Assembly (NCBI RefSeq): GCF_002234675.1
Contig: NC_019875.2
Location: 24,952,299 to 25,016,298, forward strand
DNA: 64,000 nt
Direction: 5' to 3'
Origin: Oryzias latipes
Taxonomy: Eukaryota > Chordata > Actinopteri > Beloniformes > Adrianichthyidae
The translations under genes were made by a program, and so were the position numbers. The first letter of the stretch is position 1; every line of letters begins with the position of its first letter. Below the pieces are notes generated by a model. That model saw only the letters and a program-made list of their open reading frames with translations, did no database searches and was not told the origin of the DNA. Shown here piece after piece: positions 1 to 9,610 of this stretch.

Positions 1-654
1 GCAATATTTAGCAGACAAAAAAGCTAAATTTGGGCTCCAAAATATGCAGCAAAAAATCCTAACATGAGTCTTTGAGTCATGTTTTGAAACAGTGATGAAG
101 TCCCTTTGAGATATATTTATTAGTAAAAGAATTTACTGTTGTAATAAAAGTTTTTTGTATAAAATAATAATGAATTAATTATTTTAATAATGTTGAAATT
201 CCATAAGACAGCATCCTTTCCAAAGATTAAAGTCACGTTTGAAATACTGATTTTTTTTTTAATAAAATAGTTTAGCAAAAAAATAAATAAAATAATGCAC
301 AGTAACATTTTCATATTTTTGTGTATGTTAGATTGCTTTTAAGAAGATGACCCTTTTGTGGATTTGATGCATTTTAACTTTAGGTTTCCCTGAACATTTA
401 GCTGATAAAACCCATCAAACAGATATGTTTAGTTTTTCACTATGTGTTGTCCTTTTTCATCATTTTCCATTCATTCTGAAGCAGAGGTCTCAAGTTTCTT
501 CCCAGGGAGCCACTTCCAGCTCCCTGGAAAAAAGGAGAATTTGACCTAGATACAACTTATTCCTGTTTTATCTATTTGATTATATTTTTATTGTACCATG
601 AATGAAAAAAATACACTTCCTGTAAATAATTTTATAATTACAGTGACACTGTTT
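1..654. other. AT-rich upstream flank, no gene seen
   Basis: The stretch is AT-rich with homopolymer runs. Short open frames in it look random: no splice-site context and no recognisable protein motif. I see nothing functional here. Confidence 0.6.
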
Positions 655-752
655 TGCAGTCCTTCTTCTCCTTAGCCCACCTGATACGTTTCCTCCAATG
701 ATCCAGGTTCAGGAGAGGCTTGACCCGAGGAACTAGACAGTTGTAGCCCATC
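655..752 (-). mobile_element. Tc1/mariner-like transposase fragment
   Basis: Read on the minus strand from about 752, the sequence encodes MGYNCLVPRVKPLLN followed by a basic stretch and RWAKEKKDC. This resembles the internal part of fish Tc1-like transposases, where a GYNCR.P.VKPLL segment is followed by KRL.WAKE. Only this short piece is visible, with no catalytic DDE block and no terminal repeats, so it is a dead relic. The family assignment comes from memory of the motif and was not searched. Confidence 0.5.
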
Positions 753-1440
753 TCCAGAAAGCATCTGAATGTGATGGTTTTTGAAGCTGTTCCTCCACCT
801 CAGAGGTTTGTGTACACCAAGCCTAAACTTTATATTTCCAACCCCTGACCAATGCAAAAGAGCTTTATTTATTAGACACATCGGGGTACAAGCAAGAATT
901 AGAGTTGAAAATAATAACAAAAAATAAAAAAAGATTATCTGAATGTTACTAGATAAATAACATGGTATTTTTAACTTTTAAGTACCTCCTAAAGGGTCAT
1001 GACGTACCCCAGGGGTACATGTACCCTCTATATGAGAGGCACTTTACCATTTTTTATTTGAATCTATAAGGTCCCAACTCTGAGATGGAGGCTTGCATGT
1101 GACTCATCTTCATCACCTTCATTTATAAAGTCTGTACATTATTAGTTAAACATAATAAAAATAAAATGTTAAAAACAAATTTAATAGGCAAAGTAAGGGA
1201 CTGAAATCATAAAAAACAAAAAACATTTTTGGAAAAACCCTATATATATTGGTAAATATATAATATAATAGTATAATAACATCCTGAACTAATTTTATAT
1301 CTGTTATATCTGAGCTTTTTTCCCGTCCTTTTTCGTTGTGTGAAGGAACTTTGAAACTCCTGTGAATGACTGAGCACCACATTGCCGCACACACACTTGT
1401 GTAACCGTTTAGATAACAGCGGGCCGTTCCGAGCCGCTCT
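753..1440. other. Intergenic flank upstream of per2 promoter
   Basis: AT-rich DNA with no supported gene. Base composition shifts towards GC only from about 1,380, where the per2 promoter begins. Confidence 0.5.
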
Positions 1441-1533
1441 GGACCAACCATGGCCGCTGCTTCATTCACCGGCAGCTGCATGCTAGTGATTTGCTCCCGC
1501 TACTCGCACGCCGGTTTGGTATCCGTGGGTTCC

Positions 1534-1562
1534 CACGTGAAGGAGGTGACACCCTTACATAA
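1534..1562 (+). promoter_or_regulatory. E-box and D-box pair, candidate per2 light-responsive module
   Basis: A canonical E-box CACGTG lies at 1534-1539 and a D-box TTACATAA (reverse complement of TTATGTAA) at 1555-1562, 15 bases apart, about 330 bp upstream of the exon 1 donor. In zebrafish per2, closely spaced E- and D-boxes form the light-responsive module: CLOCK/BMAL bind the E-box and PAR-bZIP factors such as Tef bind the D-box. Both motifs are exact here. Function in this species is inferred from the motif pair and its position. Confidence 0.7.
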
Positions 1563-1583
1563 AGAGACAGACAGCGCTGCGGA

Positions 1584-1691
1584 CCAATCACAGCGCGGAG
1601 CGACAGTTTCCGCACCCGCCCTCACTTGTCATCCTTTCTCTGATTGGTCAACGTCACTGAGTTTCTGAGAGTGGCTTTGGCGCAGGCCAAT
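1584..1691 (+). promoter_or_regulatory. per2 core promoter with three CCAAT boxes
   Basis: CCAAT occurs at 1584-1588 and 1687-1691, and an inverted ATTGG at 1643-1647, all in a GC-richer, TATA-less stretch. Spacing of about 50 bp between CCAAT motifs is typical of NF-Y promoters. The transcription start probably lies shortly downstream, around 1,700-1,780, but no base can be fixed from sequence alone. Confidence 0.55.
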
Positions 1692-1739
1692 CAGCGCGGG
1701 AGGGGCTGGAAATGAGGTCACTGCCTGCGTTGTGGAACC

Positions 1740-1895
1740 ACGGCAGTGTGTGGACTCAGCCGGAGCTGGAGAAGGCAGCAGCGGAGCAGTGGAGCGCAGG
1801 GTGATCTTCACATGGGAGTCCGACGGAGTGCCTCCTAACATCAGAGGCTCATTTTGGGAAGACACCGCCAACACCAGAGGAGCTTTTTCCATGAG
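1740..1895 (+). other. per2: per2 exon 1 (non-coding leader exon)
   Basis: The exon ends at a strong donor (GAG then GTGAGT, intron from 1896). Its start is unknown and set only approximately. It holds two upstream ATGs. One at 1812 opens an 8-codon frame that stops inside the exon. The other at 1891 runs across the splice into exon 2 and ends at 9126-9128 after 26 codons, 30 bases before the per2 start. Assignment to per2 rests on strand, the promoter and the acceptor at 9053; no transcript was available. Confidence 0.55.
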
Positions 1896-2241
1896 GTGAG
1901 TCTGTGGAGTTTGTGGAAACTGATGCGCAGCACTACTGTGTTACCTATTTTTTTTTATTTCTGTATGATAATGATTAGGTAACATGTTCTTTCAAAAAAT
2001 ATTTGAAAATGAAAGGTGAGCAGTATTTATTAGACTGACTGATGACAGCAGGAGCTGCGCTCCATTCAAGCTCCGGAATGACGCGGAGTTTAAGAAACTT
2101 TTCTTCCAAAAAAATAAAAATAAAAATAAAAAATGTGGGGATAACGCATTTGGAGGACACGGCGTGGAGTGACCGGGCAATGGTGGCATTAAAAATGTAC
2201 CTCCATGCGAAGGTGTCACATGAAAACTCCAGCATAACGCC

Positions 2242-2249
2242 TTACATAA
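2242..2249 (+). promoter_or_regulatory. Second D-box in per2 intron 1
   Basis: TTACATAA recurs 350 bp downstream of exon 1, preceded by a non-canonical E-box CACATG at 2217-2222. The order matches the promoter pair, with a 19-base gap. Function is inference only. Confidence 0.35.
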
Positions 2250-5200
2250 AGTCTACTGCGCCATGCACATGACGGGACTCCACACGCAGATACCATTAGG
2301 GATTTTACGGTATGCGATGATGCTGCATCATTCCCCTCGTTGCTTACATTTACCCCCTAAAATGCAAAAATATATCTGCTATAATAGAATGAACTCTTGC
2401 AAAATGCAAAAATAACCCATAAATTTGGGAAAAAGTAGAAAAAAAAGTTGACTAAGTGCGCAACTTTTTATTCTAATGCGTAAAACGAGTCCCAGCTGTG
2501 GGAAACTTTCTCTTCCAAGTGTTAAGAAAGATTTTTGTGAATAAAACTTTATTTCATTTTCAGCACACAGCATCCAGGTGTACCCTTTTAATAAACTTGC
2601 ATCATAGCCGCAGGCTGATGTGGCCAAATTCAGCCTGCCCTTTGTGTTTGAGAAGGAGGAGTAAGAGTGACTGACGCACAAAGGGGTTGGCAAGGAGAAG
2701 TCGTTTACAGGTGTTTATCTTACTGTGGCAGACTGTCCAAGGATTGCTATGCATATTCACGGATGTCCTCAACCCACATTTACAACACCTGGGACAGCCA
2801 CATTACTTTTTTATGTTCACTTTAAAAGGCAACTGTTCCAGGTTGAAGCATAGTTTGTTGCCCTTGTCAGCCGCTGCTTTCCCAGTAAAAGTTTGGGAGT
2901 TTCCTGTCTGCATGTGACTTTGCAAAGCTGTATGACTGAATTCTAGGAGGTCAATGACCTAGTGGCCAAAATGAAAAAAGCCTTTTTCCGGGCCAATGTG
3001 CAAAATGATTTAACAGGTCAGAGTTTTGCAGTGAATTCCTAGACGTCTCTGCACGTGAGAAGAGTGGACTTTCATGGTTTTCACTTCATCAGTTTTGCTG
3101 ACATGGATCAAAACTGAAGCAAACCCCATTTCTTATCAAAGTGTGCAGCAACTGACTGATAACAGATGCAAAATCTGACTTTTTTGGGGGGCGTTTAGCA
3201 AGTTATAAACTAAAAATCAGGATGGTGCATGAAGAAAAACCTGCATTTGAGTGCTGTTTTTTCCATAACATGTGGCTTCAAAATAGAGCAGCAGCCCCAG
3301 CGTTGCTTGTATAAGAAGGGTTGAAATGACGGATTAGATAACATCAGAGTGCTGTCATAAGCATGCTTTTACGTCAGTTAAATGTGGGTTGTGAATAATT
3401 AGGTAGAGATAAACCTCTAAGCCGTCGTAAGATTTCAGTTGCAAATGAACAAAAACAGCTGAATCGGAAGATATGGTTGCTGATGAAACCTAAAACAAAT
3501 CCATGCAAAACTCTTTAAGCTCACCTATGTCATTTAAAATGTTTAGATAGCTTATTACCTCACATTTGTTTTATTTAATGGTTTTTTCCTGCTCTCTTTC
3601 AATTTAAGTCATTCATCAGCATTTTATTGGTGAGTTTTTATGATTCTATTATGTTTCTGCAGCATTTAGCTGACTATAGAATGTTTATGCCTTTTTTAAT
3701 TTGCCACTTTAAAAATTCCTAAAAAAATTTTTTTCTGTGATTGTTATTTCTGCCTGGCAGCTTGTGCGACTTGTTTAAACTGCAGAAAAAGTTTGTTGAA
3801 ATAAAAGAAAAAATCAACTTCTATAAATGCTTTTATTATTTTAATTTAGGGGGGAAATCTACCTTATATTGTAGGAAGAACCTTTTAAAGTCTTGAATAA
3901 AACGTTACTCCCCATGGCAGTGTGCTTTGAAAAGATTCAATTAAGACAAGTTTTAATTCTTTGCTTTAACAAAAAATTTGTAAATAATATAAAGTAAAAA
4001 TTGTCCTTTTTCTTTTTGAAATGAACCAAATTCTCGTAGACTCTTTACATCTATGGTGTATAAAGGTCCATATAGCCAATTTAAACCTTTAATCAAATCA
4101 GAATCTGCACACTGAGCAGTTTGCAATTCATGATTGTGTTAGATCTCTCGCAGGGCTGTTAAACATCTGCTCCTTTTGTGGTTGTGCAGATGGAGCAGCT
4201 GCCAGGCCGGCCCTCGTGCACTTTGACCAGAAAACGCAGTCCAACAGTCATTTTACTTTGTCATGGTCTGGGTTCAGAAATTATGCAAGGGCAGTCAGAG
4301 TTTAAGACTGAGAAATGACTCTGCAAAAGTAAAGAAGAAAAAAAGTCACATGTGAGAAAAAGTCAGGGCCTCCCTTAAGGTAATTTAGCCTGAATGGATG
4401 AGTCAGTTCTCCGCAGGGAAACAGCTAATGCAGCTCTTCCCTGTTTCTATCTGTGCAGCCATGCAATTAGAAACAAATTATTTTATGTACAACCTTTACT
4501 GGGGTACATTTTTAGGCTCTCATCAGGCTGTTAAAGGGTAGTTTGTCAAATAAATATGCCTCTTATGTCCCTTTTCCATTCTGATTTTGATCTTATGTCT
4601 GACATACAATGTAAAAAAAAAAATTCAATTGTTTTTTTTTTTTTTAAACCATGTCACAAATGAGTCTGTTTTTCTTTTCATTATTTATTTAAAGAATGAT
4701 CCCTAAACTGTTGCATATTTTATCATTTTATCTGTCCTAAAATCAAACTCTATCTTGATATTTTTTAAAGTCAGAGAATCCCTCCCTGGAGATTAAGGGA
4801 GATGGTGATGTGCCAATAGGAGCAAAAGTCCTGTAGTATTAAAACTATCCTGAACTTTTGGACTTTGTGGAACACGTTGACAGTCCATTCTTTTCTTTAT
4901 TTTTTAATATCAGACTTTAAAACGATCTTCGATTTGAAGAAATGATGACAGAATGTTTATCTTTTTTTTGCAGGTGATTTACTTATTTTCTGACTTGTCT
5001 TTTAGTTGGACGCATTTCCTTTGTTTAAAGCATAATTTAGCTTTCAAAAAAGAGCTAAACCAGAAGGTGGTTCTTTGCTCCAAAGCCTCACAACCCCCTT
5101 TTTGTCATCACCTCACGCCTCATCCGTATGCTGACCCACTTCACTCAGCAGCACAGACACTGAAAATAAGCCGACCATACAGCAGGTCACAGATAAGCAG

Positions 5201-5614
5201 ACTGTTTACTCACTGCTTCTGCCATCTGATAAGACCTCCGGAATTGTTAATTATTACCAAAAACCTTTGCTTTACCATAGCTATTTTTGGAGAGTTGAGC
5301 ATGGGGTCAGGTTGCTCAAATCTAAGGCCAGTGTGGGTTTTCAAATGATAGAAATTTTGTCTAAAAATCTTCCATCCACAAAGAGAATCTAAGTTATACT
5401 GATATTGAGGCTAATTATTATGCAGAGGAAATAAATGAAAGGCTTAAACACCCTATGGGGTAAAATAATGATTTGTCAGTCACAGATTTTGAAAGTTGTT
5501 TCACTTAAAAAGCTGATCTGAATGTTCCATCATCATTGCATCTGGAAGAGACTGTAATGTAATAAAACAATCCAGGTAATGACTTTGTATGACTTTAAAC
5601 ATATTTTTTATACA

Positions 5615-6125
5615 ATTGGGCAGAAAATAAGTCCCTCACAGAACTGTTACTTCTTCTGTAAGCTCTTCTTTCCTGCACTGGCTGTCAAATAGTCAAACTG
5701 CAACCTGGCCACTGAGACCGAAGAGCTGTCTGAGGACACCAGACTGTTTTATCTGATCTGGGATGAACCCATGAGAAGCATGACAAGGATCCCAAACACG
5801 TCACCCAGGCAACGAAGGAGTGGCTACACAAAAGCAATACAGGGTTCTGGAATGATCCAGCCGACTCCAGACCTCAATCCTTCAGAGAATCTCTAGAGGG
5901 AGTTAAACGACTGTGTTGCCCAGCGACAGCCCCAAAACATCACGTTTCTTGAGCAAGATCTGGATGGAAAATTTGACTAAAATAGCAGCTATGGTTTGGG
6001 CAAACTTATGAAGACTAACAGGAAATGTTTGACGTCTTCCATTTTAAACCAAGGTTACATTACAAAGTATTGAGGTGAACTTTTGTGAGTGACCAAATCC
6101 TTATTTTCCTCTCCAATTATACAAA
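5615..6125 (+). mobile_element. Internally deleted Tc1-like DNA transposon
   Basis: The left part resembles the 5' non-coding end and first codons of fish Tc1-like elements. It then jumps directly to the transposase C-terminus, with recognisable DPKH, ATKEWLHK and PDLNPSENL motifs (normally PDLNPIENLW) and the downstream text ending CAAATCCTTATTTTCC. AGAAAATAAG near 5,622 and CTTATTTTCC near 6,100 look like inverted ends. In-frame stops and loss of most of the transposase, including the first two acidic catalytic positions, show it is a non-autonomous deletion derivative. Confidence 0.7.
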
Positions 6126-6739
6126 TACATACTTAAACATGCAGAATCTGTGACTGAGAAATACAGTTCTTCTTTTTTGGCAGATCAACAACAGTTTATT
6201 TTTCATTCTTTGTTGTGGAGATCTTCCAAACATTACGCTCACACAAAGTCAGAGTCTTAACTCTGCTGTCAGCACATCCTTAGTTTTATTCATGCAAAAC
6301 AAACAGGAGTGACGCACAACAGGCGGCTGACGTCAGAGAGCTCCAGCATGTTTGAGCATGAAGGTAAAAAGTTGAGGAGCGTGAACTCCTAGAATAATGA
6401 GGCTCGGATGAATTAAGGACTCAGACTTGAAGGTGGCCATTTTTCATTTCAAGGCTTATAGAAAAGTATTCTTGATCTTTGAGTTTGAAGGATAGACATA
6501 ACTTTCCACATGGAAAGTTGTTCAGAGTTTACTTAGTAATCAGCTAACAGGGATTTGATTTTTAACAGATTTTCGGATGCTAAAAAATATTCTTGTGATG
6601 CAAAGTTGATATTTAATATTTGCATTATTGGAGGTGTTGTGAGTATTTTAGCCTGTTTTTGACCAAACCTCCAAAATGCAAAAGAAAAATGTTTCAAGTC
6701 CCAGTCTTTTCATCTTGACCATTGATCTATTTTAAATAT

Positions 6740-7060
6740 ATCTTTTGATAATGATTATGCCATTTGTGAGCCAAAATTTAAAAACCTGTGTTTTTTTCAA
6801 GGACATTGTTTTCTCCAGAGCTGCAGTAGTTCATTAGAAATTCACCTCTGATTTGTTGGCAGGATAGTTTGCGTGCAAAATAAGCTTCTTTTCAAACAGA
6901 TTTTTTTCATCTGCCTCCGATTTTACAACAGTTTAAATTAAGAAATACTCAAAAATGTAATTTTGAGCTAATATTCTTAATATATCTCCTCCATAATCAG
7001 AAAAATGTCAACAGAACTGGTTAAGAACCCATTTATCATTTGAAAGCATTTTAAATATGT
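6740..7060 (+). repeat. Interspersed repeat, family with copies at 19,237 and 37,622
   Basis: Segments such as CAGAAATTCACCT-like text, AGAAATACTCA and AGAAAAATGT appear in the same order as in the copies at 19,237-19,637 and 37,622-37,893. This copy is the most diverged and its edges are approximate. Confidence 0.45.
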
Positions 7061-8279
7061 CACATGTTACGTCAGATATTAAAAAAACATTTGCTTAGAA
7101 AATGAACAATGATGAGAATTTGACGTTAAAAACAAATTTTCAATTATGATAGTTTTTTCCTTTGTGTATGTATTTCAGATACATTTTAAAATTGCTCACT
7201 TTTTTGGATAAAATTCTTTAGTAAGGCTGTGATTATCAGTAATAAATGGTTTATAATTGAAGCAGTTTAGTTCTTGAATAAATCCTTGATTTGTAATCAA
7301 AAAGTTTATATATATTAACACCTTTGGTCTTCCATACAATTTGTCTTGAGTTTTGTATTAAGTTCATTTGTAAATATGTTTTTGTGAAGTGATTTTTGTG
7401 CTAAAGACGTTAAAATAAAACCCTGATCTGTATTTGATCCTAACTGATCACGTTTCATCTTGTTGTAATGAGAACAACCCTGTGTCATTATGGACTAAAG
7501 CTGCTTGCAGCACCGGTATTTATCCCAAGCATCTGGATGTGCATGCATTACTTTCATGGTGGTCGTGGGCTTCAAGATTGTAGCTTTCAATTCCTGCCTG
7601 ATAATTATTCAGTCTAGCTCTCTTCTCTAGTTTCTGCTGTTGTTAAAAGTGTCACTCTTTTAGGAGATCACTTTAAATCAGTTTTACTTTTCCAAAGCTT
7701 TCATTTTTACTATCTCAATCAACCTTTGTGGTCTTCCTCTGATCAGAGTTACTTTTAACCTTTTATCATTCATTGCAAATGTTGATCTTTTCAAACAGCA
7801 GGACACATTTAACAGTTTGCATTGATTTTATTCTAGGGCAGTTCTGCTTTGGTGCCACACGGGCCCCTTTAGGCTTTGGAAAACAGGACAAAGTTCCACC
7901 CTGTTGACTCGTGACCTATAGCGATATCAGATGAACCTTGCCTAATGTTTGCTCTAAAATCCCTTAAAAGAGTGAGAGTGCTGAGACGAGACAGACCTGC
8001 TGCTTTCAAAGGTCACACTGTCTGACCCAGAGAGTCTCTCACAGAACATCAGAGAGGTGTATGCAGCACCTTCAGAGCTTCAGACCTTTCTATGATGTTG
8101 TCAGAAAGTAAAGCCTTAGTCACATGCACCTGTATTGTATGTCTGGGCCTTTGGAGGGTCGTGGACAGCAGTGGCTGCATCTTAACGGGAGGCCCGGTGT
8201 GTCTTTCAGTTCCCTTGAGGCTCAAGGGACCTCATGAAAATGGAACGTACCATTGTAGTGCGTGTTCTGAAGGAATCAT

Positions 8280-8965
8280 GAAGTATTTGTAAGGCTAATA
8301 TATGACATTTGTTTGATGCTGTCATGCGATGCCCTTGAGCAACAAGCAAAAGTTTTTGTAAACGTGTGTACCGGTAATTGGGTATTTCGGGCTTCTGCAT
8401 TCCAAACGCCTGCGTTCACACGTCGCTATGCAAGTGTCTACGACCATTTTCGGGTTCTTATAATTCAATAAAGTGCCAAATTGATTGCAGAAAAGAAATG
8501 AATAATTGTGGTTTGTGCCTGACCAGAATTATATGACACCAACTCTTTCATATATTTTTAAAAAGCTGTGAAAGAAAAAGCCTGGAGAAAGATTTGCACT
8601 GCGTCACATGCCTGGTGTGTCCATAACTTTACAGTCAGGCACCACGGAAGGAATGCGCAAGGAGCATCCAAAGAGCACCCACTCATCGTGTGATAGTACT
8701 AATGGGACCTTTGTGCATTCAAAACATTTTTTTTAAAATGCATGTGTATGTCTCCCCTACTTCACCCTTACTTGTTGCATATGTAAGTGCTATGAACTGT
8801 TGCCCGTAGAAAAATAAAAAAGGCAATGCTTTTGCTTTACAGGCTCACCGAGCGGTCTATGACCTTGGTATTTTGCTCGGGCCACCTGCGTGCCCCATTC
8901 AGGTTTTTTTGCCAGCTCAAAGCCCTTACCAGTCCATAAGGGCAGTTGTGACTAAGGCAATATGT
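8280..8965 (-). repeat. Interspersed repeat, minus-oriented copy (family also at 14,385 and 28,035)
   Basis: Read on the minus strand, it contains TGCCTTAGTCACAACTGCCC and, about 100 bases on, an AGACCGCTCGGTGAGC segment. The same blocks in the same order occur on the plus strand at 14,385-14,560 and 28,035-28,215. It is somewhat GC-richer than its surroundings. The family is not recognised and the left edge is approximate. Confidence 0.45.
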
Positions 8966-9158
8966 GTTGGAATTAGTTCATATCCACCTGGGTTTTTAGT
9001 GTAATTGTGTTTGTTAATTTTTTTAAATCCTGTAATCTCTTTCTCTCTACAGATCCATCTTGCATTTCCTTCTGTGTCCCCCTTGTGAAAATGGGGTGAT
9101 TTCCTTCTTTCATCATCCTGTTGAGTAACCTGGAACCGGCCCAGGGCAGAACCCACTG

Positions 9159-9610
9159 ATGTCAGAGGATTCAGACTCCAAGCTCTATTGCTTCTCGGTG
9201 CAGGAGGACCATGATGAAGCGTCAGAGTGTAGAGCGTCCACCTCCGGCACCACCTCAATCTCCAGGGGGGCGTCGGGGTGCAACTCAGTGGCGCAGCTCC
9301 ACAGGTTGAGCGCCTACGGCCAAGCCCGGCCCAGTCTGGGCCTTTCTTCAGAAGGGAGCGACAGCAGCGGGCAAGACCCCCAATCTTCACCATGCAACAT
9401 TCGCAAGAACGCACACTCTCGGCTGCTGCCCGAAGAGGACATGGAGATAAAGAGCAGCGGGTCCAGTGGGAGTGGGACGGAATCTCATGGCAATGAAAGC
9501 CATGGAAACGACAGCAACGGGAACGAAAGCCACAGCCACGAGTCCCTCGGCAGCTCCAATGGCAACAGTAAGGACTCAGCATTGCTGGAGTCATCTGGAA
9601 GCCATAAAAG
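9159..9610 (+). other. per2: per2 exon 2: acidic, Ser-rich N-terminus with short repeats
   Basis: The first 150 residues begin [11 protein letters not shown] and are rich in Ser, Gly and acidic residues. Residues about 107-130 form an imperfect tandem of SHGNE/SNGNE units. This region is poorly conserved in PER proteins and carries no known fold. The mammalian SSGSSG.E stretch has a visible counterpart just before the tandem. Confidence 0.7.

Larger units (their letters stand above)
1896..9052 (+). other. per2 intron 1
   Basis: The intron runs from GTGAGT at 1896 to the pyrimidine-rich acceptor ending at 9052. It contains a second D-box (2242), a deleted Tc1-like element (about 5,615-6,125) and two interspersed repeats (about 6,740-7,060 and 8,280-8,965). 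The rest is AT-rich DNA in which I see no exon. Confidence 0.5.
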
